Positions 33,575 through 43,122 of a stretch of 64,000 nt of DNA are shown piece after piece. Each line of letters starts with the position of its first letter. Positions within the stretch are counted from its first letter, which is position 1. A model generated the notes under the pieces. That model saw nothing but the letters and a program-made list of their open reading frames with translations. It had not been told where the DNA came from and searched no databases. Source of the stretch: Mycobacteriales bacterium (GTDB lineage: Bacteria > Actinomycetota > Actinomycetes > BP-191); contig DASTMB010000037.1 of NCBI GenBank assembly GCA_035714365.1, positions 1-64,000 of the forward strand, in the 5' to 3' direction. The translations under genes were made by a program, and so were the position numbers.

Positions 33575-34426
33575 TCACCGGGTGCGGTCGGCTCCGGGCT
33601 CCGACCGCTCCGAACCAGGCTCGTGTAGCGCAACGAAGGCACCGACCGCGCCCTCGAACGCGTTCATCGCTCGTTGGGTGGCGGCGATCAACGCGGTCGG
33701 GTTGCTCCGCACCAACGCCTGCGCTCGATCAGTCTCGTCTAGGTCCGCGACCTGCTGGGCTCCTTGCACTGTTGCCCACTGCTTGCCGTGGGCGTAGCCG
33801 GAGTAGAGGCGGTACACGAAGGAACCCTTGCTGCCCGGCTTGGTCGGCTCGAACCGATCGAACAGCTCGATGACGCTCGGCATCGGGACGGCTAGCACCT
33901 GAGCGTTCTTCTTGTTGAGCTTTGTCATCCCGCGTCGCTGCGCCTCGGAGAACAGGTCGTCGTACCGCTCGGCCGCCGTCTTTGCACGTCCGGTGAGCTT
34001 CGTGACGCCGAGGGCTGCTTCGAGCTTGCGGCGTTCGTCGTAGTCGTCGAGTTGCGCGGCGAGGCCGCGGGCGGCCCGGTCCGCGACCGTCGGCACGGGT
34101 TCGAGGAGCCACAGCGCGGAGAACGCCGCCTCGTGCGCGACGCGGCATAGGGAGACAAAGGCGAAGCTCGGAACGATACGTGCGTCGGCCACGAGCGCCC
34201 GCCATGCGGCGAGGTGGTCGGCGGCCGCGACGATGAACGTTGCGGCCAGGTCGTAGGCGAGCGCGGCGAGCTCGTCGGCACGGTCGCTCGCTGCGGCGCT
34301 CGCCGGATCTGTGGTGGAGGTGACAATCTCCGTGAACGCGTTCCGGAGCGGCTCAAGCCGCGATAGGTCATTCAGCACCACGGATACGACCTGCGGCGAC
34401 GTCCAGTATGTCGCCCCCGCCGTCAC
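33575..34426 (-). CDS. Unknown protein of the island operon, possibly HEPN-like
   Basis: A 283-residue, mostly helical protein starting at a GTG that overlaps the stop of the 1436-aa gene (GTGA). Segments such as CRVAHEAAFSALWLLEPV near 93-110, AQLDDYDERRKLEAALGV near 123-140 and FVYRLYSGYAHGKQWA near 213-228 recall DUF5677/HEPN-related helical bundles, in which a His near the end of the bundle is important. The canonical Rx4H is not clear here. It probably forms a complex with the large protein upstream. Confidence 0.55.
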   Translation of the reverse strand: MTAGATYWTSPQVVSVVLNDLSRLEPLRNAFTEIVTSTTDPASAAASDRADELAALAYDLAATFIVAAADHLAAWRALVADARIVPSFAFVSLCRVAHEAAFSALWLLEPVPTVADRAARGLAAQLDDYDERRKLEAALGVTKLTGRAKTAAERYDDLFSEAQRRGMTKLNKKNAQVLAVPMPSVIELFDRFEPTKPGSKGSFVYRLYSGYAHGKQWATVQGAQQVADLDETDRAQALVRSNPTALIAATQRAMNAFEGAVGAFVALHEPGSERSEPGADRTR

Positions 34427-37400
34427 GATGACTCGCCGTCGACACGTTCTGCGTCGACCGTGCGGCGTGACCAACTGCTGGGCGTGGGCAGGTTGGCGTT
34501 GATGACGACGACGAGGACGAGTGACGGGTGTGCCGGGTCCGTCAGACCGTGGGCGGCGGGCTGCATGAGCCAGACGTGGTTCTCCAGTGCGCCGGGCGGC
34601 GCGGCCTTCGCGGACAGGTCGAGGACACAGAGGATCGACAGTCGCTTTCCGCCGCCGGTGGCGTACTGAGTCGGCTGGCCGAGGTAACGGTGGCAGTTGT
34701 CCGCTGTGACAGGCGTCTTGCGCTCGACCTTGAGTTCAGCGGTGACGCCGTCGTGGTCGAGGTCGAGGTAGCCGAGCGCACGCGGATCGTTGCGGGTGAG
34801 CCGGCCTCCGAGCCGCGAGTCGGCCCGCAGGCGCGCTTCGAGGTCGTCGTGGAACTGCCGCTCCGTGACGCGGGTGCCGCGCTTGTAAGTCGCGTCGAAC
34901 TGGATCCTCTCGGCGGCGGTAACGATGGCGGTAAACAACCGGGCGGTCGCTTGGATGTCGTCGTCCGGGAGTTCGCGGCCGTGCAGACGCGCGTAGAGGT
35001 CGAGCAGTCGAGCGTCGACGGACGGGTAGTCGGTGAGCATGTCGCGGGTCGGATCGAACGGGCGCAACGCCAGTTCGGGATGTCCCGCGATCTTCGCCAC
35101 GGCGACTCGCTCGCGTTCTCCGGCGACCTCTGGCGGTCCGGCGAAGCGCGCGGCGATACGTACGGTCTGCGGGGGCCGGCCGGGCGCTAGCCGGAAGCGG
35201 AGAACCAGCGTGCCCGAACCTGACGCAGCGTATCCACCCGTCGTGGAAGGCGTGGGGCGCGGGAACGAGAAAGAAGGCAAGGTGAGGTCGCTCTCGCGGA
35301 GCACGGTGAGCATCTCGATGTCGAGGCGCTCAGCCCACTCGGGCCACGAACTCGCCCGGACGTCGAGGCGGAGCTCGTATGCCTGGTCGGGGTGAAGGAC
35401 CTGGGCGTGGTTCACGCAGGGCTGGTCGTCGATCGAGGCGAGTACCACCAGCACGCCGTCATCAGTCTTCGGTATCGACCGTTCTGGCAGCCGGGACGAC
35501 ACGAACGGCGGTGGCGGAGAGGTGACAGGCCCATCGACGGCACGGACCGGAACGGCGATCGCGCGGATCGCCGCAAGGACGGCGGACATTGGCGGCGTGC
35601 CCATCGCGAGCTCGCCGAGCAGCCCTCGCAGCGCGTCGATACTTCCGCCGCCGGGCGTGCGCTGGTCGAGGCGTTCAACGGCGACTTCGGCGCGGCGACA
35701 GGCGGCTGCCTTTAGCGCGTCGTGACTGTCGCCTCCGGTCACGCCGCGTTGCAGCGCAGCATCAGCTCGAACGGTCAGGACAGCGATGTCCACCACGTCA
35801 GCGAGCGTGGCGATGACGTGGCCGCTCGGGGAATCGTCGACGGTGCGGCGTAGCTTCCCGGTCGCGTCGGTCAGAGCGGCAGCCACAGCGTCGAGTTCGT
35901 CCGGCGAGAGCCCAGGTCCGGCGGTGTCGATGGCAGCGAGCAACTCGACCCGGGCGTCGGCGAGGTCGGCCAGGCGATCGACGGCGCCGTAGGAGTGGTT
36001 CATCTTGTCACGGTTGCGGACCGCGACGACCACGTCCCGAACCGCATCCGCCGCCGCCGCAATCGCCTCCGGATCGGTCGCGACAGCCACTTCGAGCGCG
36101 GTCGCGGCGCGGATCGCCGCGGCGGCCACCCGGCGGCTGGCGAACTCGGTGGTGGCCGGCAGCGACTGCTCGTGTGCCTCGGCGAGCGTCGCGGCGTCGG
36201 CGAACCGTCCGTGATGGGTGAGGACCTCGACGAGTTCCGCGGCCTTCCCGGGCCACGGGTGGTTGTCGACGACGGCCCGGAACGCGTCGAGCGACACCTG
36301 CGCGGTGCCAGTGCACCGTTGCAGCGCAATGAGCAGCTTCCGGTCGTCACGACGGTCGCCGTGCCGGTCGCGATCAAACGCCTGAAGGCACAGCTCGGCG
36401 TACCGCCGGCTCCGCCGGAGGACATCGGGCCAGTCGCGGTCCAACTGCCAGATCAACTTGTACGGGTGCAGGTTCTTGCACGCGTCGAGCGCGACCGCGA
36501 AGCCGTACAGCCGTTCGTGCCCTCTCGCCCGCGCAGAGATCCGGAAGAGGGCGTTGATCGCCGAGTCGAGGTCCAGGTTGTGCTCGCCCGGCGCGCTCCG
36601 GCATACCGCGACGGCCCACCGGAGGGCGACACCGATATCCTCGTCGCGTAACGGCAGCCGAGAGAACGTGTGCAGCAGCGCGGAGACGACCCCGACAGTC
36701 GCGTCACCGAGCAGGACGGGCATGCAGTCGGCGAGCGTCGTCGGCAGCGGCTGAGCGGAGTGCGTGAGCTCGGCCCACGCGGTAAGACCAGCCATCCGCA
36801 GACGCACCGATGTCCCCAGCAGAGCCGAGTAGACCTCGGGAAGGACGCGGCGCAGCAGTCCCGGCTCGGCCGGATGGTCACGGCCGAGCTCGCCGAGCAG
36901 TTCGATGAGTTCGGCCCGCAGGTTCTCGTCGTGCTCCAACAGAGGATCGGTGGCGTCCTCGCCAGGAGGTGGCATGGGCGGGTCCGCGTCGAGGATCGTG
37001 AACGCGGCGTCAGCGACCGGAGTCGGGTTGATCGAGGCGAGAGCGCGCAAGCTGCGGCGGAGCGTGCGTCGCCTGCTGCTCTCGCCAGTCGACTTCGCAA
37101 GGGCATCGAGCGCCGCCATCCACGGGTCCTGACCAGCGACGATCGGTCCGGCCGGTGCGACGGTCGGTGGGGCGAGCAGGGCTCCGAACAGCGCGTCGAT
37201 CTGGTTTCCGAGAACGGCGGGGTGGTCGCCAGCGAGCCGTTCGAGAGTCGACGTCGCATCCGTCGTCACCTCGAGTCCCCACGTGCCGTCGATCTTCGTC
37301 AGGGCTGCGGTGAACAGGGTGGACGCGGCGGTTGTCACCTCGGCGGCGGTGAGGCGCGCACGCCACGACGTGAAGTCGCCGATGTCGTCGACGGGATCAG

Positions 37401-38733
37401 GGCCCGGCGGGTCGTCGGGGGACGGCTCGCTCGGTTCGGCGCGCAGGTTGTGAGCCGCTTCGGAGACGACCGCGAACAATCTGGCTCGCACGTCATCGTC
37501 GGCGGCGGGATCGGCACCACGATGCTCGATCAGCGCCGCGAGGGACGGCCGGCGTTGCAGCATGACCGCGAGCGTTTCGGTGATCTCGGACACCGGCGAG
37601 ATGCCGTAGTCCTCGGAGTCGGGAACGGTCACCGCGGCTAGCAACTGTTGTTCGAGGACCGGCGCGATATCCGGGAACTCATCGAACAGAACGCGGCTCG
37701 CGACCGCCGCACTCGCCCGCTCGTGGTCGGTTGCGGGGGTTGACCGTCGGGTGGGGAAACCGGTCGGCAGGATCAGCTCAGTAGGAGGTGCCGGCGCCGG
37801 GATCGCGAGCATCTCCTCGACGACACTGAGGACGACTGGCAAGTTGAGCTTCGCTGCCGCGAGCAGCCCTGCGGGGTCCCGGACCCGGCCGCGGCTGAGC
37901 TCGCCGGCGAGACCATGAAGCTTCGGCGTACCTGCGAGGAAGATCAGTGAGCGCGCTACGTCGGGCGTCACATCATCCGGACGAAGCTCGGTGGCGAGAT
38001 CCGCGACCGCGCGGGCCGCGTCCGGCCCGGCGTGCTGGCCGCGCAGGTGGTCCAGTGCCGCATCCAGGACGGCACGTGAAGCAACCGTTCCTGTGCGGGC
38101 GAGCGGGCGCAGTACGCCGAACAGATCGCTCTGCCCGGCCCGTGTGACTGCGAGTACCTCATCGACCGCGGCCTCGGTGAACACCTCCGGCGCGCTGCGA
38201 GCCAGCTCGGTCAGCCGGGCGAGCGCGTCCGACCGCCCACCAGCATCACTGTCGACGGGCTGGTCGACGAGCGACAGATCGTCCAGGACGCGCGCCGCCG
38301 TTACAGGCTCCAGGGCCGCGAGCGCCGAACGGGACCGTGCACGCTCCGCTGCTGCGGCCTCAGCGGCCTCGGCCTGAGCGGCGGCAAGTCCGCGGCTGCG
38401 CGCCGACTCAGCCTCGATTTCCGCGACGTAGGTGGCGAGGTTCGGCACATCGCGCGGCTGCCGAAATGGGCACCCTCGGCAGTTCGCGTTGTAGAACTCG
38501 ATCGCGAGCGATCGCAGCTCCGAGCCAGCCGTCGTTGGTGCCGGCGCGTGGTCGCAGTGGATCATCCGCATGTTGATCGGCAGACCGGACATCGCCTCGG
38601 CCATGCCGCGGCCGCCCATCGGCGCCAGCTCGAACCGGAAGTGCGCGCAGTGCGCCTCGGCAAGGTCGATGATCTGCTGGTTGGCGCGGCCGAACTCCAG
38701 CGCGTGCGTCATGGAATCGGCCGATCGGCGCAC
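34423..38733 (-). CDS. 1436-aa protein: Cys cluster, helical repeats and a C-terminal PD-(D/E)XK-like nuclease
   Basis: The GTG at 38733 has AAGGAGG seven bases upstream. The N-terminal 90 residues carry Cys29, His/Cys60 and CRGC (Cys85, Cys88), a possible Fe-S or zinc site. Residues 110-1050 are helical and Ala/Leu/Asp-rich, with repeats of 35-45 residues like HEAT or ARM arrays. Near 1165-1215 is a beta-rich part. At the end, ERQFHDDLEARL precedes YLDLDHDGVTAELKVERK (Asp1324-1328, Glu1333, Lys1335), a D...ExK nuclease core. I know no family with this arrangement. A sensor-nuclease of a defence operon is my inference. Confidence 0.7.
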   Translation of the reverse strand: MRRSADSMTHALEFGRANQQIIDLAEAHCAHFRFELAPMGGRGMAEAMSGLPINMRMIHCDHAPAPTTAGSELRSLAIEFYNANCRGCPFRQPRDVPNLATYVAEIEAESARSRGLAAAQAEAAEAAAAERARSRSALAALEPVTAARVLDDLSLVDQPVDSDAGGRSDALARLTELARSAPEVFTEAAVDEVLAVTRAGQSDLFGVLRPLARTGTVASRAVLDAALDHLRGQHAGPDAARAVADLATELRPDDVTPDVARSLIFLAGTPKLHGLAGELSRGRVRDPAGLLAAAKLNLPVVLSVVEEMLAIPAPAPPTELILPTGFPTRRSTPATDHERASAAVASRVLFDEFPDIAPVLEQQLLAAVTVPDSEDYGISPVSEITETLAVMLQRRPSLAALIEHRGADPAADDDVRARLFAVVSEAAHNLRAEPSEPSPDDPPGPDPVDDIGDFTSWRARLTAAEVTTAASTLFTAALTKIDGTWGLEVTTDATSTLERLAGDHPAVLGNQIDALFGALLAPPTVAPAGPIVAGQDPWMAALDALAKSTGESSRRRTLRRSLRALASINPTPVADAAFTILDADPPMPPPGEDATDPLLEHDENLRAELIELLGELGRDHPAEPGLLRRVLPEVYSALLGTSVRLRMAGLTAWAELTHSAQPLPTTLADCMPVLLGDATVGVVSALLHTFSRLPLRDEDIGVALRWAVAVCRSAPGEHNLDLDSAINALFRISARARGHERLYGFAVALDACKNLHPYKLIWQLDRDWPDVLRRSRRYAELCLQAFDRDRHGDRRDDRKLLIALQRCTGTAQVSLDAFRAVVDNHPWPGKAAELVEVLTHHGRFADAATLAEAHEQSLPATTEFASRRVAAAAIRAATALEVAVATDPEAIAAAADAVRDVVVAVRNRDKMNHSYGAVDRLADLADARVELLAAIDTAGPGLSPDELDAVAAALTDATGKLRRTVDDSPSGHVIATLADVVDIAVLTVRADAALQRGVTGGDSHDALKAAACRRAEVAVERLDQRTPGGGSIDALRGLLGELAMGTPPMSAVLAAIRAIAVPVRAVDGPVTSPPPPFVSSRLPERSIPKTDDGVLVVLASIDDQPCVNHAQVLHPDQAYELRLDVRASSWPEWAERLDIEMLTVLRESDLTLPSFSFPRPTPSTTGGYAASGSGTLVLRFRLAPGRPPQTVRIAARFAGPPEVAGERERVAVAKIAGHPELALRPFDPTRDMLTDYPSVDARLLDLYARLHGRELPDDDIQATARLFTAIVTAAERIQFDATYKRGTRVTERQFHDDLEARLRADSRLGGRLTRNDPRALGYLDLDHDGVTAELKVERKTPVTADNCHRYLGQPTQYATGGGKRLSILCVLDLSAKAAPPGALENHVWLMQPAAHGLTDPAHPSLVLVVVINANLPTPSSWSRRTVDAERVDGESS

Positions 38734-38993
38734 TGAGCACCTCCTTCACTCAGTATGCGGCGGGGGTGTGACAACGTCGTCCACTCCCCCCGGCGGATTG
38801 CCGGCTGCCGTTTGGCGGCGCGGTGCTTTACGGCGCGTGCTGGGTCGCGAGAGCCCGTAGTGTCGTCTGCTTCGATGCAGCCGTGCGGGCTGGCACCGTG
38901 AAGGAAGCCGGGCGCGCGGGCGTCGATCTGATCGCCCTCGACCGGACTGATCTTCGGCCGGCGCCCACACAGCGCTAATGAGATCGTCAGCGA

Positions 38994-40181
38994 GTGCCAC
39001 TGATGGACGGGGATAACCTGCCGACCGATGCCGCCGGCGCTGTCTTCGGTCTGACCTCGCCGGCACCGCGCGATGAGACCGTCGTGGTCGACGGCGGGAC
39101 AGTCTCGCTGCGCGCGGGGCGATCGACGCTCGCCGTCGCCGGGGCGGGCGGCCGCGACCACCGCGAATCGGTCGACGCGGCGGTCGATGTTGCGGAGCGG
39201 GCACTCGATTTGCTCTGCTACCGGCGCGGCGTGGCCCTTGCGGTCCCGGACCCGTACGACGAACACATCGCCTGGCTGCCGAGTGCCGCTGGTGTGCACA
39301 TGGTGCTCACCACGCTCGCGCCGCTGTCCGCGGCCGTCTCGGCAACCGCGGAAGTACACGATGCCCACGGACGCAGAAAGCCATCGGCGCCGCGGCCGGC
39401 CACGCAGTGGGACGCGTCGCTGCGTTACTTCCGTGCGTCGCAGCTCGCCGCGACCCTCAACGACTCGTACCGGTCGCTGTGGCTTGCCGTCGAGTCTCTG
39501 CTCGACGTTGTGCTGCCGTACACGACGGGCGGCGAGTCGACGTGGGTGAAGGACGCGTTTGCTGCTGCTGGCGTCGCGGGCATCGACGTCCTACGGGGCG
39601 TGCCGAGACGCGCCGTCACGCCCAACGCCGCCAAGGCGGCGTACCGCTACTTCTACGACAGCCGCCGGAACCTGCTCTTCCACTCCAAGCGCTCGCGTGG
39701 CTCGCTCAGTCGCCGGTCCGAGGCACAGCACCGCGACCTCGAAGAAGCACTCGCGGCACTGGCAGTGCTCTATGCCGACCTCGGTCAACAGATCACGGGT
39801 GAGCACCGTCAGACGAGCGGCATGACGTACGTCGGATTCGACAACATCGGGGACGGGATCGAGGCAGCGGGCGCCACGATGTTCCTCCTCGACGAGGAGC
39901 CGCAGCCGGACGACATCGCGTTCACACTCGGTGCCCGCGCCGCCGCCTCTGGGATGGCACAGGCACCGGCCCCCGAGCGTGAGCCGGGGTTCGTCACCTA
40001 CACCGCGTCGGATCTACGCCCCACCGCGCCATTCCAGATCGTCGCGGTGACCGCCGGCCACCGACAGGCTGTTGCCGCCCGGTTCCTTGGCCGCGTCGAC
40101 GCGTCAGATGTAAGCCGCGTCGATGTCCGCCTGAGGCATCGGTTGAGTAACGCCGGCACGAGAGATCGCTTCGCCCACTAG
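38994..40181 (+). CDS. HEPN-motif protein, 395 aa
   Basis: Begins at GTG 38994 (ATG at 39003 possible), divergent from the 1436-aa gene. The C-terminal half is helical with SYRSLWLAVESLLDVVLP near 158-175 and the sequence RNLLFH at 225-230, which is the Rx4H signature of HEPN RNases. RGSLSRRSEAQHRDLEEALAALAVLYADL completes the bundle. The N-terminal 140 residues are beta-rich and may sense a ligand. HEPN proteins act as RNases in toxin-antitoxin and phage-defence systems. Here it may be the effector of the neighbouring operon or an independent gene. Confidence 0.65.
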   Translation: MPLMDGDNLPTDAAGAVFGLTSPAPRDETVVVDGGTVSLRAGRSTLAVAGAGGRDHRESVDAAVDVAERALDLLCYRRGVALAVPDPYDEHIAWLPSAAGVHMVLTTLAPLSAAVSATAEVHDAHGRRKPSAPRPATQWDASLRYFRASQLAATLNDSYRSLWLAVESLLDVVLPYTTGGESTWVKDAFAAAGVAGIDVLRGVPRRAVTPNAAKAAYRYFYDSRRNLLFHSKRSRGSLSRRSEAQHRDLEEALAALAVLYADLGQQITGEHRQTSGMTYVGFDNIGDGIEAAGATMFLLDEEPQPDDIAFTLGARAAASGMAQAPAPEREPGFVTYTASDLRPTAPFQIVAVTAGHRQAVAARFLGRVDASDVSRVDVRLRHRLSNAGTRDRFAH

Positions 40182-40408
40182 GAGCCGAGCTGCTCGGCAT
40201 GGCTTCGACTGCAGGGGTTAGATCCTTCCGCGCGCGACCCTGGACGTCACCGCACCCCCGTCCTCGAGGTCCGCAACCTCACGGAGCCAACGCGTCGGGC
40301 ATCCGCGACCTCGCGTAAGGCACCGGCCCGCGGGACGTGTAGAGGGCGCAGCGCCGGCCGTGGCCTGCCGGCCGGGCGGCTGTACCGCCCCACTCGCCAG
40401 GAGCTCCC

Positions 40409-40975
40409 ATGAAGATCCACCACGTCATTGCCGTCCCGCTCGTCGTGCTCGGACTGTTCGCGCCGTCCGCAGACGCCCGCGAGAACCGGCACCCCTGCCG
40501 CGGCCCGAGGGACAGCTACTGCTACATCCCCGGGATCAACCGTGACTGCGACTTCTACGTCGAGGTGCAGGGCAGGCTCGTCCACTGCGGGCCGCAGTCC
40601 TATTACTTCTACAAGGGCGCCTTCGTCCTGGCCGGGCTCGCGGAGATGGCGCCGGGGCTTGGGCAAGCCGCGACATTCGAGTCCGTCCACTGGACGTTCG
40701 AGCTCGCCGGCCTCGCGTCGGAGTGCGTGTTCGACGGTGGCAGTACGGGGCCGGAGACGCTGCTGAACGGGGAGGGCTCCGGGATAGTGTCGGGCTGCAG
40801 CGGGGCCTCGATCTCCGGGACGTTGGCGTACGTCCGGCAGGGCACGGCGATGACGGTGTCCGGCACGTGGACCGTCGAAGGGGTGGCCGGTCCGGTCACG
40901 GGGGCCTGCGAGCTCGCGCCGACGTCGGTGAACCCCGCCACGTCGTACAGCCTCGAGTGCGCCGTGGTGATCTGA
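40409..40975 (+). CDS. Small secreted protein with a CDFY motif, paralogue of 57344-57934
   Basis: A 188-residue exported protein starting at ATG after CAGGAG. A signal peptide covers 1-24 (PLVVLGLFAPSADA). The mature part has cysteine-rich GPRDSYCYIPGINRDCDFY and VHCG near 32-60, then a beta-rich region with paired cysteines (SECVFDGG, SGCSG, GACEL). The other copy in this window shares the layout: signal peptide, RxCDFY, a Cys, a beta domain, and SGxLAYxRQ. These are probably surface or exported proteins held by disulfides. The function is unknown. It lies 230 bases after the HEPN gene. Confidence 0.7.
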   Translation: MKIHHVIAVPLVVLGLFAPSADARENRHPCRGPRDSYCYIPGINRDCDFYVEVQGRLVHCGPQSYYFYKGAFVLAGLAEMAPGLGQAATFESVHWTFELAGLASECVFDGGSTGPETLLNGEGSGIVSGCSGASISGTLAYVRQGTAMTVSGTWTVEGVAGPVTGACELAPTSVNPATSYSLECAVVI

Positions 40976-41041
40976 TCTCCTCCAGACATCGGGTGGTCCC
41001 GGTGTCGGTGACGCCGGGACCACCCTGTCCACTGCGGCTTC

Positions 41042-41330
41042 CTAGTACCGCCAGAGCTCCGCTCCGCCGGGATCCACCAGTCGTGCTGGCCGACGCGCTC
41101 CCAGCCGACGTAGTTGGAGCCGACGACCCAGACGTGGCCGCCGCCGTAGTTGCGCATGACGATCGCGGTATGCGGGCTGCCGGTCTGGATGATGTCGCCG
41201 GGCCGAAGCGCGTTCACGTCCCAGAGGCGCATCGCGCCGGACGCGGCGTACCCGTAGCGGGCTGTCGGGTACTTGGCAGTCCGGCACGGTGTCAGCGCCC
41301 GTAGATGGCGCCTGGTCCAACAGTCTCAAC
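41042..41330 (-). pseudogene. C-terminal remnant of a secreted CHAP/NlpC-type amidase
   Basis: One minus-strand frame gives PCRTAKYPTARYGYAASGAM, WDVNALRPGDIIQTG, HTAIVMRN, HVWVVGSNYVGW and HDWWIPA. The block has the PGD...HtaIV order of CHAP-like cell-wall peptidases. The expected ending ELWRY and a stop lie in another frame, separated by a tandem GCGGA repeat at about 41055-41064; dropping one copy restores the end. The 5' catalytic cysteine region is not recognisable. I treat it as a decayed gene at the island edge. Confidence 0.55.
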
Positions 41331-41449
41331 ACCACGAGCCAGGCTGTGCTGAAAGGACCTCACAGGTCTGCACATCGGGTTCCGCTACTTGTGGTCGCTG
41401 ACCGGCAGCATCCGTGCCGTTCAATCGAGCGGGGAGCGTGCCGGGAAAT

Positions 41450-42949
41450 TCATGCCGGGGCTACCACCTCGTTGCCGGCCGACGGGCTGTACGGAGCGAG
41501 ATGGCGCACGGCGCTACGTGGACGATCAGCCGAGCTAGTAGCACCGATGCGTGCCAGCTCGCTCCGCCACGCATCGCGCCAGACTTGTCTTGTTGCCTCG
41601 TCCGCCAAACTCGAGTCGACCCCGTCATCGCTGCCGAGCGGCCATAACGGCTCGGCCCTCGCGGCGAGGCAGATGCGCATTAACAGGCTGCGACGTACTA
41701 GATCGCGCAGTCGGTCCACCAGGTAGCCCAGGGCGATCCCGTACATCTCCTCCGTCGGCACCGTGGACAGCGCGTACACCTTCCTCCGAAGGGCCTTGTG
41801 CGTGAGGCTGCCCCCGTGAACGAGCGTGGAACGCAGGTCGTAGAGCACTTTGATGTCGTCGAAGATCGCCGTCGCCGGGTCGCGCTCCGTGACGAGCAAC
41901 GCCGCCGCTCGGTTGCAGAGGCGGAGGGTGACGTCGGTGGTCGCCGCGCCGGACAAGGCGGCTTCGAACGCTGTACTGAGGTCAACGACCTGCTCGTACC
42001 AGGCGTGGGCATGGTAGGAGAGCACGAACTTCTGCATGGCCATCACAAATGACGTGAACGCCATCCCCGGTTGGTCACGCTTGGCGGCGTTGATGAGCTG
42101 ATGCAGCCCGGTGAACCGGCTGTCGTCCTCAGACGTGATGGCAGTCTCGCGTCGAAGCATCTGGGTGCGTGACGTGATGGAGTGATCGCCGCGGAAGCGT
42201 TCGAGCGTCGGTCCGTGCTCCCGAACCGGGGCGGTCTCGCCACGAACCTCGAACAGCGAGTCGCTGGTGCCGGCGTGTAGCAGACGAAGGGCCAGCAGGA
42301 AGTCTTCGATCTTGCCGGACGCCAGAGCAGACGCGTCGAACGGCCTCTTGCCCTGTTCTCGCACTACGACGACCGACTCGGGCGGTCCATACACGAGCGG
42401 GTACTGGCGACCGAAAGCGCTGTCGGCGCCGGGTATCACGTCTCTGATGATCGAGAACACGTCGCTGCGCGGATCCCGCGCGATGGGCTGCACGGTCACG
42501 CCTGCGACATCGACGGGACCACCCGTCAAGGTCGTGAGGTGGGTCACGACGCGGCAGCAGGCCACCTGACGCTCGACGGTCTTGAGGGCCTCCTTCAGCG
42601 CGGAGACAGCGCGGTCAACCGCGGCGGCAGTCGTGGAGAACGCTTCGCAATCAAGCGTGAGTTCCGCGATCGCCGTCTCAAGGAAGCTATAGACGTACTG
42701 CCCGGCGAACGCCCTCTCCGGGAGAGGGGTGTCGTCGCCAAACCGAGGATGAGCCGCAGTGATCGCCGATTCCAGCGCTTTGTACTCCGGCAGGTGGTCG
42801 AGACCGCGCCCGAAGTAATCGGTGCCGACCTGGAGGAACGGGTGAAACCTCGGTGGGGGCACGACGTGTTGGGCTTCCAGCCCGTCCCAGGCGGCGGCGA
42901 GGAACTCCCGAGCGCGCTGGTCCAGGTCGGGGTGTTCGGCGGAGTCCAT
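41450..42949 (-). CDS. Apea-type HEPN protein, 499 aa
   Basis: The ATG at 42949 has GAAGGTG at -7 and is preferred to the upstream GTG. The N-terminal 300 residues (CEAFSTTAAAVDRAVSALKEAL and others) are mixed alpha/beta. From about 310 the sequence follows ApeA-like HEPN proteins: YEQVVDLSTAFEAALSG, LRLCNRAAALL, and DLRSTLVHGGS with RSTLVH (373-378) as the Rx4H RNase signature. ApeA-type proteins defend against phage by cutting tRNA or other RNA. The gene stands alone, convergent with the remnant, just before the core genome. Confidence 0.75.
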   Translation of the reverse strand: MDSAEHPDLDQRAREFLAAAWDGLEAQHVVPPPRFHPFLQVGTDYFGRGLDHLPEYKALESAITAAHPRFGDDTPLPERAFAGQYVYSFLETAIAELTLDCEAFSTTAAAVDRAVSALKEALKTVERQVACCRVVTHLTTLTGGPVDVAGVTVQPIARDPRSDVFSIIRDVIPGADSAFGRQYPLVYGPPESVVVVREQGKRPFDASALASGKIEDFLLALRLLHAGTSDSLFEVRGETAPVREHGPTLERFRGDHSITSRTQMLRRETAITSEDDSRFTGLHQLINAAKRDQPGMAFTSFVMAMQKFVLSYHAHAWYEQVVDLSTAFEAALSGAATTDVTLRLCNRAAALLVTERDPATAIFDDIKVLYDLRSTLVHGGSLTHKALRRKVYALSTVPTEEMYGIALGYLVDRLRDLVRRSLLMRICLAARAEPLWPLGSDDGVDSSLADEATRQVWRDAWRSELARIGATSSADRPRSAVRHLAPYSPSAGNEVVAPA

Positions 42950-43122
42950 GGGCACCTTCGTGTCGGCGGGCACACCGTCGCTATACGCGTGCCGGCAGTC
43001 GTCGCGGTCAAACGGGATGTACGTCGCGGAACACCTCGCGACCCCCGCTGGGCCGCCGCGGTGCTCAGGGTGCGCAAGCTACCCGCCGCATGGCAACAGT
43101 CATGGCACGAACTGCCCGTGTG

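Noticed and set aside
42980-43006. A TTGACC/TATAGC promoter before the 499-aa HEPN gene
   Set aside because: The spacing is 20 bases, too long for a standard promoter, so I do not report it.
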